From NCBI RefSeq assembly GCF_900168005.1, contig NZ_FUYP01000004.1:62001-126000 (forward strand): 64,000 nt of DNA, written 5' to 3'. Both the position numbers and the translations under genes were made by a program. Below are positions 55,835 to 64,000 of the stretch, piece by piece. The first letter of the stretch is position 1; every line of letters begins with the position of its first letter. The notes below the pieces were generated by a model that did not search any database, was not told where the DNA came from, and saw nothing but the letters and a program-made list of their open reading frames with translations. This DNA comes from Sphingopyxis flava (GTDB lineage: Bacteria; Pseudomonadota; Alphaproteobacteria; Sphingomonadales; Sphingomonadaceae).

Positions 55835-57091
55835 ATGCAGGCAGAAGACCGTCTGGACGAACCGCCTATGGCACGGCGGCAGAGGGACCTGCTTGTCGTC
55901 GGCGCGGGAGTCGTCGGGATGGCCAGCGCGCTTACGCTCGCCGAACGCGGGCACCGGGTCACCGTCATCGATGCTGGCGAGGAACCGGGGCGCGGGACGT
56001 CATTCGCCAACGGCGCACAGCTCAGCTATGCCTACACCGATGCACTCGCGAGCCCCGCGACGCTGACACAAATGCCGCGACTTCTCCTGGCGCTCGACCC
56101 CGCCTTTCGCTTGCATCCACGCTTCGACCCCGATTTTCTTCGATGGGGGCTCGCCTTTCTTCGCAACACAAGCGCGGCGCGATTTCGCCGCAACACGCTG
56201 GACGGCATGGCGCTCGCCTTTGAATCAAGGCGGGCCCTGCACGGCCTCGCCAAGCGGCACTCACTCGATTTTGGCCATGCCGTGCCTGGCAAGATGATCA
56301 TCTACCGGTCAGCGAAGAGCTTTGCCGCTGCCGAACGCATTACCGCACTGAAAGCCGCCCACGGCGCAAGCCAGCGCCTTTTCGACGCCGACAAGGCCGT
56401 CGCGATCGAGCCGATGCTAGCTTCGATCCGCTCGGCGATCGCGGGCGCCGTCTACACCGACAGCGAAGAGGTCGGAGACCCCTATCGCTTCTGCGCTAGT
56501 GCAGCGGCCGCGCTCACAAAGACCGGCCGGGGAAAGATGCTTCTACGTACCGGCGTCGCACGGATCGATATCGCAGGCCCACGGCCCGCCGCGATCACGG
56601 ATCGCGGCCACCGGATCGAGGCTGATCGCATCGTCCTGTGCGCAGGGCTTCGATCATCCGCTCTCGCGTGGCAGCTCGGGGCCCGCCTGCCTATCATCCC
56701 GATGAAGGGCTATTCGATCACCGCTCCTCTCGGCCCCGCGGCCCCGACCGTCAGCGTAACCGACGCTGCCAACCGCGTCGTCTTTGCGCGGCTCGGCGGC
56801 CGGATGCGCATTGCGGGTCTTGCCGAACTCGGGTGCCGCGACACGCGGATCGATCCCCGCCGGCTCGCCGCGCTGATCGGCAGCGCGCGCGCCGCGCTGC
56901 CCGAAGCGGCCGACTATGACGCCATCGAGGCGAACTGGGCCGGCCTCCGGCCGATGACACCGGATTCTCTGCCGATCACCCGGCCCATCGCGCACGGGGT
57001 GATCGCGAATACGGGTCACGGCGCATTGGGGTGGACCTACGCTGCGGGATCGGCGGAGCGCGTCGCCGCCATCGTCGATGGAGAGGATTGA
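55835..57091 (+). CDS. FAD-dependent D-amino acid dehydrogenase-like oxidoreductase
   Basis: 418 residues. FAD motif LLVVGAGVVGMASALTLAER; DadA-like body with [51 protein letters not shown] and NTGHGALGWTYAAGSAERVA. It belongs to the same DAO branch as dadA at 1455 but is clearly diverged. It would oxidatively deaminate a D-amino acid or related amine in the inner membrane. Next to a TonB receptor, an amino acid/dicarboxylate symporter and gamma-glutamyltransferases. ATG 55868 is an alternative start. Confidence 0.88.
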   Translation: MQAEDRLDEPPMARRQRDLLVVGAGVVGMASALTLAERGHRVTVIDAGEEPGRGTSFANGAQLSYAYTDALASPATLTQMPRLLLALDPAFRLHPRFDPDFLRWGLAFLRNTSAARFRRNTLDGMALAFESRRALHGLAKRHSLDFGHAVPGKMIIYRSAKSFAAAERITALKAAHGASQRLFDADKAVAIEPMLASIRSAIAGAVYTDSEEVGDPYRFCASAAAALTKTGRGKMLLRTGVARIDIAGPRPAAITDRGHRIEADRIVLCAGLRSSALAWQLGARLPIIPMKGYSITAPLGPAAPTVSVTDAANRVVFARLGGRMRIAGLAELGCRDTRIDPRRLAALIGSARAALPEAADYDAIEANWAGLRPMTPDSLPITRPIAHGVIANTGHGALGWTYAAGSAERVAAIVDGED

Positions 57092-57125
57092 TCAGAATAT
57101 TCGGCAAATCCAGGGAAGGGGCAGA

Positions 57126-60100
57126 ATGATGAACAGGGGTCTTCGTATTTTCAGCCTGATGGGCGGCATTTCGCTCATCGCCAGCACGAGCGCCGCACTG
57201 GCGCAGGACAGTATTGAAGAGGGACAGCCGCAGATCGCGAGTGATGTGCAGGAAGCGGCGGGAAGCAATGATGACGAAATCATCGTCATCGGATCGCAGA
57301 TCAAGGGCGCCGATGTAGCTGGATCGCTACCCGTCACGCTGCTCAACGAGGATGATATCGACGCGATCGCCGCAACGAGCGGTGACGAGCTGTTCCGAGC
57401 CATCCCTCAGGCAGGCGACGTTGCCTTCAACGAGAGCCGCGATGCGGGCGGGATCAACGACGCGCGCGGAGATGTGGCGTCGATCAACCTCCGCGCGCTC
57501 GGCACCGGCAATACGCTGGTTTTGCTCAACGGGCGCCGCATGGTCCTTCACCCCGGCACCCAGTCGGAGAATCTGGTCCCCGTGCAGAGCGTCAACACCA
57601 ACACGATTCCCGTGCTTGGCGTCCGCCGGGTTGAGGTCCTCCTCGACGGCGCTGCTGCCGTTTATGGTTCGGACGCAGTCGCGGGCGTGATCAACACCGT
57701 CCTCAAGGATAATTTCAAGGGGCTTCGCGTGACGGGCGAGGTCGGCCTGACCGACGATTCGGATCAGCAGGAGTATGAGGTCGCATTCGAGGCTGGGCAC
57801 AGCTTCAACGACGGGCGGACCAACATCTCGCTCTTCGGATCGTTCAACCACCGCGACCCGCTCTACGCCCGCGAACGCCGCAATTCGGCTTCGTCGGATT
57901 TGCGCCCGCTCGTCGTGGGCACGGCGTTTGAAGACGACAGCGATTTCGACAACACCTCGACCGACAGCATCTGGGGCGAGTTTCAGCGCCTGACCGGCAG
58001 CTATGCCCGGTCGACCACGACCGCGCGGATCGACGGTACCGCGCTGACCACCAATGGTATCTTCCACATCCAGCCCGATACGAACGATGGCTGCATTGCC
58101 GCGACGCCCTATGCCGGCACCTGCTGGGACAACAGCTCGCTGTCGACCGCCTCGACCGACAACAACCTGAAGTATAACATCAATGACCAGCGCACCGTAC
58201 TGGGCCGAAACAACCGGCTGAACCTCTTTGGCTTCCTCAATCACGAGTTTGAGTCAGGATTGGAATTCTTCGCGGAGGCGGGCTGGTATCACTCGGATTA
58301 TCGCGCTTATCGCGAGACGGAGACCGCGCTCGCGAGCCAGCGCCTGATCATCCCCGCCGACGGCTATTGGAACCCCTTCGGCCCGGTCGGCAGCCCCAAC
58401 CGTATTCCCGGGCTAACCGGCGTGCAGGATTCGGGGGTCCCCATCGAACTGATCGACTACCGCCCGGTCGACGCCGGGCCAACGATCGTCAACGTCACGA
58501 ATGACACCACACGCTTCCTCGCCGGGTTTCGCGGTCAAATCCTTGGCTTCGACTTCGACACCGCCGCCCTCTATTCGAAGGCGCGGACCAGGGACAGCAT
58601 GCATAGCATTTCGATGACGCTGTTCCAGGAGGCGCTGTCGCGCCCGGGAGCCGACGCCTATAACCCGTTCAACGGGGGCGATCCGGCAGATCCCGGTCGT
58701 CGGGATTCGACCCCGAACCCCCAGAGCGTGATCGACAGCTTCATGGTCGACATCGGGCGTGTCAGCACCACGCAACTCGCGCTCGCCGATTTCAAGATCA
58801 GCAAGAATGACCTCTTCGTCCTGCCCGGCGGACGCGTCGGCATGGCGGCGGGCGTCGAGTTTCGCCACGAGACCTTCGCCGACAATCGCGACGATCGGCT
58901 CGACGGCACGATCGTCTTCACCGCCCTTGACGGATCGTCGAACGGCAGCGACGCAATGGGCGCCAGCCCAACGCCTGACAGCAAGGGCTCACGCGATGTC
59001 TTTTCGGCCTTCCTCGAGTTCGCGGTGCCGCTGGTGTCGCCCGAGATGAACGTTCCACTGATCCATTCGCTCGACCTGCAGCTCGCCGGACGCGCCGAAT
59101 CCTATCAGGGCTTCGGATCGGTAGCGAAGCCGAAGGTCGCGCTGTCCTGGTACCCCTTTCCCAATTTCCAGCTCCGCGGCAGCTGGTCGCAGAGCTTTCG
59201 CGCACCCAACCTGCCGCAGCTGTTTGAAAATGGTATCCAGCGCTCGAATACGCGCACCGACTGGATCCGCTGCGAGGCCGATCGCCGTGCGGGCCGCATC
59301 ACCAATTTCGACGACTGTACGCAGGGTCAGGGAATCGTCAGCAACCGGTCGGGCAGCAAGGAGCTCGACCCCGAAACGGCCGAAAACCTGTCTCTTGGAG
59401 CTACCTATCAGTTCGACATGGGTCAGCACGGGCGCCTCACCTTTACGGCCGACTATTGGGAAATCCGCCAGAAGAATGTCATTGGCCTCTTCGGCGACGC
59501 CAATGCGCTGGTCCTCGACTATCTGCTGCGGCTCCAGGGTTCGTCTAACCCCAATGTCGAGCGGATCGATCCGACCCCGCAGAACATTTCCGATTTCGAT
59601 GGCACCGGCATCGCGCCCGTTGGCGACGTCATCCAGGTGATCGACAATTACACCAACCTCAGCCCGCGAACAGTGCGCGGCATCGATCTTGGCCTCTACT
59701 ATCAGATCCGCGACACAGGCGTCGGCAATTTCAGCCTCCGCGTCAACGCTGCGCGGCTCATCGATTTCTATCAGGCTCCCGGGCCGCTGCAGCAGTCGCT
59801 GCTCGATGCGCAAGTATCGGGCGAGATCGATCCGACGATCAACATCACGGGTGCGGAGAGTCTGGTCGAGCAAAATGGCCGCCCCAAATGGCGCGGGTCG
59901 GGCAGCCTGACCTGGCGCTATAAGGGATGGGGCGCCGGCTACTACGCGTCCTATGTCGGACCCGTCAACGACACGTCCGCCTCGCTTGCCGACGGCAGAC
60001 GTTTCCGCGTCGGCGACCATATGACGCACAGCTTCTATATTCAGTACGAGCCCGAAAAGGGCCTGCTGAAGGACACCCGCTTCCGCATCGGCGCGCGCAA

Positions 60101-60209
60101 TATCTTCAACAAGCTCGCGCCGCTGGCCGACGGAACCTACGGTTATATCGGCGACCTCTACAGCAACCGGGGCCGTCAGATCTACGCGTCGATCAGCAAG
60201 CGCTTTTGA
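57126..60209 (+). CDS. TonB-dependent receptor
   Basis: 1027 residues from ATG 57126 (GGGG upstream). Signal peptide (RIFSLMGGISLIASTSAALA/QD), plug with DDEIIVIGSQIKGADVAGS, INLRALGTGNTLVLLNGRRM, VYGSDAVAGVINTVLKD, then a 22-strand barrel with NLSLGATYQFDMGQHGRLTF and the terminal aromatic ISKRF. It imports a ligand across the outer membrane using the TonB energy system. The ligand is unknown, but the neighbours suggest a gamma-glutamyl or D-amino acid compound, perhaps a peptide. Same broad subfamily as the broken receptor at 46574. Confidence 0.94.
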   Translation: MMNRGLRIFSLMGGISLIASTSAALAQDSIEEGQPQIASDVQEAAGSNDDEIIVIGSQIKGADVAGSLPVTLLNEDDIDAIAATSGDELFRAIPQAGDVAFNESRDAGGINDARGDVASINLRALGTGNTLVLLNGRRMVLHPGTQSENLVPVQSVNTNTIPVLGVRRVEVLLDGAAAVYGSDAVAGVINTVLKDNFKGLRVTGEVGLTDDSDQQEYEVAFEAGHSFNDGRTNISLFGSFNHRDPLYARERRNSASSDLRPLVVGTAFEDDSDFDNTSTDSIWGEFQRLTGSYARSTTTARIDGTALTTNGIFHIQPDTNDGCIAATPYAGTCWDNSSLSTASTDNNLKYNINDQRTVLGRNNRLNLFGFLNHEFESGLEFFAEAGWYHSDYRAYRETETALASQRLIIPADGYWNPFGPVGSPNRIPGLTGVQDSGVPIELIDYRPVDAGPTIVNVTNDTTRFLAGFRGQILGFDFDTAALYSKARTRDSMHSISMTLFQEALSRPGADAYNPFNGGDPADPGRRDSTPNPQSVIDSFMVDIGRVSTTQLALADFKISKNDLFVLPGGRVGMAAGVEFRHETFADNRDDRLDGTIVFTALDGSSNGSDAMGASPTPDSKGSRDVFSAFLEFAVPLVSPEMNVPLIHSLDLQLAGRAESYQGFGSVAKPKVALSWYPFPNFQLRGSWSQSFRAPNLPQLFENGIQRSNTRTDWIRCEADRRAGRITNFDDCTQGQGIVSNRSGSKELDPETAENLSLGATYQFDMGQHGRLTFTADYWEIRQKNVIGLFGDANALVLDYLLRLQGSSNPNVERIDPTPQNISDFDGTGIAPVGDVIQVIDNYTNLSPRTVRGIDLGLYYQIRDTGVGNFSLRVNAARLIDFYQAPGPLQQSLLDAQVSGEIDPTINITGAESLVEQNGRPKWRGSGSLTWRYKGWGAGYYASYVGPVNDTSASLADGRRFRVGDHMTHSFYIQYEPEKGLLKDTRFRIGARNIFNKLAPLADGTYGYIGDLYSNRGRQIYASISKRF

Positions 60210-60238
60210 TCGCGCGACGCTGCACTGGGTCGCGGTGC

Positions 60239-60282
60239 GCGCCCGCCGTTCGATCTTCTGCAAGGAAGCGAAGGGCGGGCGC
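60239..60282 (+). terminator. Hairpin downstream of the TonB receptor
   Basis: GCGCCCGCC (60239-60247) and GGCGGGCGC (60274-60282) form a perfect 9-bp stem; the inner TTCG / CGAA can extend it. It starts 30 bases after the receptor stop, so the symporter and gamma-glutamyltransferase genes may be partly separate in expression. Confidence 0.6.
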
Positions 60283-60343
60283 CGAACCGGCCAAAGTTTG
60301 AAGCAGAATCCGCCGCAGAGCGGACGATATGGGATGCGCCTGA

Positions 60344-61663
60344 ATGACCGACACGACAATTGACCTGCCCGCCAGCGACGCGAACAGCCCCCGCCGCCCC
60401 GGCTTTGCGCGCCGCCTGCTGGCGAGCTGGTTCGCCATCGCGCTGTGGAGGCGCATATTGGCCGCGCTGCTACTCGGCGCAGGGGTCGGGATTGCGTGGG
60501 GCGAGGACGCGACAAGGATTGCGTGGATCGGCGAATTATTCGTCCGGCTGATCCGCATGCTCGTGATTCCGCTCGTCTTCCTCACTATCGCGTCGGGGGT
60601 CGCCGCGCTCGCCGATCCCAAGCGCCTCGGCAGCATCGGAGTGAAGACGCTCGCTATGTATGTCTTCACCACGGCGCTTGCGGTGGCGACTGGCCTCCTC
60701 GTCGCGACGCTGATCGCGCCAGGGGCGGGAGCGAGCTTCGCAGGAGCGGTCCCGCGTGCCGTCGCCCAGCCGCAGGACACAGCGCGCATGTTCATGGAAA
60801 TCGTCCCCGACAACCCGATCGGCGCAATGGCAAATGGTGCGACGCTGTCAGTGATCTTCTTCGCTATCCTCGTCGGCGCCGGGGTCATCGCCGCGGGCAA
60901 GGAAGCCGACCCCGTGCGCCGCCTGCTCGCGAGCGGGGCCGAAGTGATGCTGCGCATCGTAGGCTTCGTTATGGAGACCGCGCCTTTCGGCGTTTTTGCG
61001 CTCATCGCGGTGGTCATGGGGACGACCGGCCCCGCCAGCTTCATCGCTGTGTTGAAGCTAGCGCTCTGCGTCCTCATAGGCTCGGCAATCGTCACCCTCG
61101 TCATTCACGGTGGCATCGTCGTACGGCTCCTCGCATGGCTGCCGCCTCTTCCCTTCTTCCGCGGCATTGCCGACGCCATCATGGTCGGCTTCTCGACATC
61201 CTCCTCGAGCGCGACGCTACCTGTCGCGATCCGCGTCGCCGAACGCAATCTCGGCGTCTCGCCGCCGGTCGCATCGACGGTGCTGCCCCTGGGCGCGACA
61301 ATCGGCATGGACGGCGCCGCCATGTATGTTGCGATGCTCACATTGTTTGCGGCTCAGGCCTTCGGCGTGGATCTCAGCCTAGCCGACTATTTCGTTATCG
61401 CAGGCACTACCACCATCGTTGCGATGGGTGTCGCACCTGTCCCTTCGGGCTCCCTCTTCGTGCTTGCCGCGGTACTCCACGCTATCGGCATCACCCCCGC
61501 CCAGACCGCGGTTGTCGTCGGCTTCGTCCTTCCCTTCGACCGTATCCTGGACATGATCCGCACCGTCCCCAACGTCACCTCCGACCTTTCGATCGCAACC
61601 GCCGTCGCGCGATGGGAAAAGGAGATGGACGTCGCCGAATATCTCTCCGCGAACGATGAATGA
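60344..61663 (+). CDS. Dicarboxylate/amino acid:cation symporter (DAACS family)
   Basis: 439 residues. DAACS elements: FVRLIRMLVIPLVFLTIASG, VGFSTSSSSATLPVAIRVAE (serine-rich hairpin), LPLGATIGMDGAAMYVAMLT (the NMDG-like motif, here GMDG), and PFDRILDMIRTVPNVTSDLS. Closer in style to glutamate/aspartate carriers than to DctA at 49734. It would import glutamate or a related product made by the periplasmic gamma-glutamyltransferases next to it. Its stop overlaps the region just before the first of these genes. Confidence 0.92.
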   Translation: MTDTTIDLPASDANSPRRPGFARRLLASWFAIALWRRILAALLLGAGVGIAWGEDATRIAWIGELFVRLIRMLVIPLVFLTIASGVAALADPKRLGSIGVKTLAMYVFTTALAVATGLLVATLIAPGAGASFAGAVPRAVAQPQDTARMFMEIVPDNPIGAMANGATLSVIFFAILVGAGVIAAGKEADPVRRLLASGAEVMLRIVGFVMETAPFGVFALIAVVMGTTGPASFIAVLKLALCVLIGSAIVTLVIHGGIVVRLLAWLPPLPFFRGIADAIMVGFSTSSSSATLPVAIRVAERNLGVSPPVASTVLPLGATIGMDGAAMYVAMLTLFAAQAFGVDLSLADYFVIAGTTTIVAMGVAPVPSGSLFVLAAVLHAIGITPAQTAVVVGFVLPFDRILDMIRTVPNVTSDLSIATAVARWEKEMDVAEYLSANDE

Positions 61664-61671
61664 GGTCCGCC

Positions 61672-63402
61672 ATGATCTTCCGCCGCGCGATCAGCGTCGC
61701 ACTCGCCCTATCGCTGGCCTTCCCGCTGACGCTGCCGGCGCCGCTCGCGGCGCAAAGCCGGCACCTGCTCGAATATCCATCGATCCATTCGCCGGTCATC
61801 GGCACGCGCGGCATGGTGGTCAGCCAGAATGCGATTGCGAGCGAGGTCGGCGCGCAGATATTGCGCGAGGGCGGGAATGCGGTCGATGCCGCGATCGCGA
61901 TCGGCTTTGCCTTGTCGGTCACGCTTCCGCGCGCGGGCAATATCGGCGGTGACGGCTATATGAACGTTTACAACGCCGCTTCGGGCGAAGTTCGCGTCAT
62001 CGACTTCCGCTCAGTAGCGCCCCGCGCTGCCACCCCCGCGATGTTCGTCGACCATGATGGCAAGGAACGCCGCATCGCAAGCTATGGCTATCTGGCGCCC
62101 GCGGTGCCCGGCACCGTTGCAGGATTCGATCACGCGCACCGGAAATGGGGCAAGCTTCCCTGGGCAAAGCTTGTCGCTCCGGCGATCGCGCTCGCGCGGG
62201 ACGGGGTAAAGCTCACCGCGGACGAGGCGTTCGTCTTCAGCTGGGGCAAGGAACGGCTCTCGAAAAGCAAAGCCGGAAAGGCCGCATTCTACAAGGCGGA
62301 TGGCTCGCTCTATGCCAAGGACGAGGTGATGAAGCGCCCCGCCCTTGCCTGGACGCTCGGCGAAATCGCGAAATACGGCGCTGACGGCTTCTACAAGGGG
62401 GAAGTCGCACGCCGCATTGCCGCCGACATGAAGGCGCATGGCGGGCTGATCACGATCGAGGATCTTGCCGCTTACCGGCCCGAAGAGCGAGCGCCGCTCG
62501 TCGGCAGCTATCGCGGCTACACGATCTATACCGCGCCGCCATCGAGCGCAGGTGGTGCAACGCTGCTCAACATCCTCAATCAACTCGAGCATTTCGACCT
62601 GACAGAGATGGGTGCGGGGTCGGCGCGGGCGCTCCATGTGATGGCGGAGGCGATGAAGCTCGGATACGCTGACCGTTACCGCGCCCTCGGCGACCCCTCA
62701 TTTGTCACTGCACCCGTCAATGGCTTTATTTCCAAGGCCTATGCGGCAGAGCGCGCCAAGCTGATCGATCCTGCAAAAGCCAGGCCGATGGCCGAAATGC
62801 AGCCGGGCGACCCGCTTCAATATGAAAGCCCTTCGACAACCCATTTCTCGGTCGCCGACAAGGACGGCAATGTCGTGTCGACGACCTACACGCTCGGCTC
62901 GGATTTCGGCTCGGGCGTCATGATCGAGGGGACCGGCATCCTCCTCAACAACGAGATGAACAATTTCAGCCACGAACAGGCCTGGGAGGCGCAGCGAACG
63001 GGCGCGCCGCCGCCGCTCAACGCAATGACCCCCGGCAAGCGCATGCTGTCGACGCAAATGCCGACGATCATCATGAAGGATGGCAAGCCATGGCTCGTCA
63101 CCGGTACCCCCGGGGGGAGTACCATCATCTCCTCGGTCGTCCAGGTGATCGTCAACATTATCGACCACGGAATGAATATCGCAGAAGCGACGCACCAGCC
63201 ACGCATCTATCAGGGCGCGGTCGATGCCTTGCGGATTGAACCCAATTTCAATCCCGACACGATCAGGGAGCTGAAGGCGATGGGCCACCCGATCACAAGC
63301 GATGAAACAATGGGAAGCGGGCAATCGATCATGATCGACAAGGGACTATATCTGGGCGCGGCCGATCCGCGCCGTCCCGGCGCGCTTGCGGTCGAGCCAT
63401 GA
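61672..63402 (+). CDS. ggt: Gamma-glutamyltransferase, periplasmic
   Basis: 576 residues from ATG 61672 (GAGG six bases upstream; ATG 61660 is possible). Signal peptide MIFRRAISVALALSLAFPLT, cleaved near PAPLAAQ. Large subunit with LREGGNAVDAAIAIGFALSV and the gamma-glutamyl-binding Arg in VIDFRSVAPRAAT. Autocatalytic cleavage before Thr389 in ESPSTTHFSVADKDGNVVST would give the small subunit with GILLNNEMNNFS and VTGTPGGSTIISSVVQVIVN. It cleaves gamma-glutamyl bonds, for example of glutathione, by hydrolysis or transfer. Overlaps the next gene by four bases. Confidence 0.95.
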   Translation: MIFRRAISVALALSLAFPLTLPAPLAAQSRHLLEYPSIHSPVIGTRGMVVSQNAIASEVGAQILREGGNAVDAAIAIGFALSVTLPRAGNIGGDGYMNVYNAASGEVRVIDFRSVAPRAATPAMFVDHDGKERRIASYGYLAPAVPGTVAGFDHAHRKWGKLPWAKLVAPAIALARDGVKLTADEAFVFSWGKERLSKSKAGKAAFYKADGSLYAKDEVMKRPALAWTLGEIAKYGADGFYKGEVARRIAADMKAHGGLITIEDLAAYRPEERAPLVGSYRGYTIYTAPPSSAGGATLLNILNQLEHFDLTEMGAGSARALHVMAEAMKLGYADRYRALGDPSFVTAPVNGFISKAYAAERAKLIDPAKARPMAEMQPGDPLQYESPSTTHFSVADKDGNVVSTTYTLGSDFGSGVMIEGTGILLNNEMNNFSHEQAWEAQRTGAPPPLNAMTPGKRMLSTQMPTIIMKDGKPWLVTGTPGGSTIISSVVQVIVNIIDHGMNIAEATHQPRIYQGAVDALRIEPNFNPDTIRELKAMGHPITSDETMGSGQSIMIDKGLYLGAADPRRPGALAVEP

Positions 63403-64000
63403 TGCGGCCCCTCATCCTCGCCGCGGCAACGCTGCTCGCTGCCTGCACGCCTGCCGCGCCGCCGCAGTCGGCCCCGCCGGCCGGAACCCAATATCAGGAA
63501 CGCAAGGCTTTCCTCGCCGCTGCCCATCCACTGGCGGTCGAGGCGGGCCTCGACGTGCTGCGTCGCGGCGGCAACGCCGTTGACGCAGCCGTCGCGGTCC
63601 AGGCCATGTTAGGGCTGGTCGAACCGCAAAGCTCGGGGCTCGGCGGCGGCGCTTTCATGGTCCATTATGATGCGGCGTCGACGGCGGTCACGGTCTATGA
63701 TGGCCGCGAGGTGGCACCCAGAGGGGCTACGCCCGACATGTTCCTCGATGACGGCGGCCAGCCGCTGCCGTTCCGCACGGCGGTGCTCAGTGGTCGCGCG
63801 ACGGGGGTGCCCGGCGCGGTGGCGATGCTCGCGCTCGCGCAAAAGCAGCATGGCAAGCTACCGTGGAACGACCTGTTCGGCGACGCCGAGCGCGTCGCGC
63901 GCGAGGGCTTCACCGTGACCAAGCGGATGGAGCATTTCGTCCATGGGCCCTATCCGCAGTCGAACGCCCCCGATGTGGTGCGCTATTTCAGCGACGGCCG
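63399..64000 (+). CDS. Second gamma-glutamyltransferase, lipoprotein type (3' end outside window)
   Basis: The frame is open from ATG 63399 (overlapping the previous stop, ATGA) to the window end: 200 residues of the N-terminal part. A lipoprotein signal MMRPLILAAATLLAACTPAA has the lipobox LAAC. Then FLAAAHPLAVEAGLDVLRRG, GNAVDAAVAVQAMLGLVEPQ, SSGLGGGAFMVHYDA and YDGREVAPRGATPDMF follow the GGT large subunit, with the substrate-binding Arg region in GREVAPRGAT. It differs well from its neighbour (different lead and loops), so it is an old paralogue. It should sit as a lipoprotein in the periplasm-facing membrane. Confidence 0.9.
   Translation, partial: MMRPLILAAATLLAACTPAAPPQSAPPAGTQYQERKAFLAAAHPLAVEAGLDVLRRGGNAVDAAVAVQAMLGLVEPQSSGLGGGAFMVHYDAASTAVTVYDGREVAPRGATPDMFLDDGGQPLPFRTAVLSGRATGVPGAVAMLALAQKQHGKLPWNDLFGDAERVAREGFTVTKRMEHFVHGPYPQSNAPDVVRYFSDG

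Noticed and set aside
58989-60515. 508-codon minus-strand open frame
   Set aside because: Antisense of the TonB receptor end and the symporter start; no family resemblance.

Overview
The window is GC-rich, densely packed alphaproteobacterial chromosome. It most resembles a sphingomonad (Sphingopyxis-like Sphingomonadaceae). This rests on the mix of TonB-dependent receptors, an SspB of the alphaproteobacterial type, the rpe / heparinase-family / purH order, an Arc-like ribbon-helix-helix protein next to an SPFH protein, DUF2585 and DUF2520 proteins, and GC-rich intergenic palindromes. I recognised no tRNA, rRNA, CRISPR array or intact mobile element. The genus is an inference from gene content, not from a marker gene.

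Layout. 1-1066: the end of a sterol desaturase and an overlapping secreted DUF2141 protein. 1091-4430: an alanine catabolism unit (ridA-dadA-alanine racemase) divergent from an Lrp/AsnC regulator, with a dyad between them. 4487-8202: lnt, metK (with a palindrome in its leader) and trmB. 8203-9190: a scar holding a frameshifted, truncated tyrosine integrase. 9191-14255: a DUF2520 oxidoreductase, a C-tail-anchored protein, a candidate 56-residue peptide gene, and a 7TM sensor kinase facing its response regulator tail to tail. 14492-19709: small exported protein, LysR, TSUP exporter, KAS III-like enzyme, ChaA-type antiporter. 19756-22543: hisB-hisH-hisA-hisF. 22631-26938: sspB, fumC, DUF2585 protein, gmk. 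27075-30808: a beta-oxidation-type cluster (acyl-CoA dehydrogenase, thiolase, SDR, thioesterase) under an ACGT-type operator, divergent from an SMP-30 gene. 32010-34208: M3 peptidase. 34482-35937: an SPFH / ribbon-helix-helix / small membrane protein operon behind a 32-bp palindrome. 36035-41512: rpe, heparinase-family protein, a phytase remnant, purH, YqaA-type membrane protein. 41606-45354: VOC protein, hppD, ABC-F ATPase.

45398-64000 is the accessory-looking end. It holds an SGNH hydrolase, a TonB-dependent receptor whose signal peptide carries an in-frame TGA, and dctA divergent from dctB-dctD. The DctD lacks the sigma-54 contact motif GAFTGA. It then continues with a shortened Rid protein overlapping a LysR regulator, a second DadA-like dehydrogenase, a second TonB receptor, a second dicarboxylate/amino acid symporter, and two gamma-glutamyltransferases in tandem, the last one cut by the window end.

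How they fit together: both ends of the window carry D-amino acid dehydrogenase modules. The right-hand one joins outer-membrane import, periplasmic gamma-glutamyl cleavage, inner-membrane uptake and oxidative deamination in one direction, which suggests a route for gamma-glutamyl or D-amino acid compounds (inference). The best candidates for something undescribed are the SPFH / ribbon-helix-helix / membrane protein operon with its large palindrome, this gamma-glutamyl locus, and the GAFTGA-less DctD.
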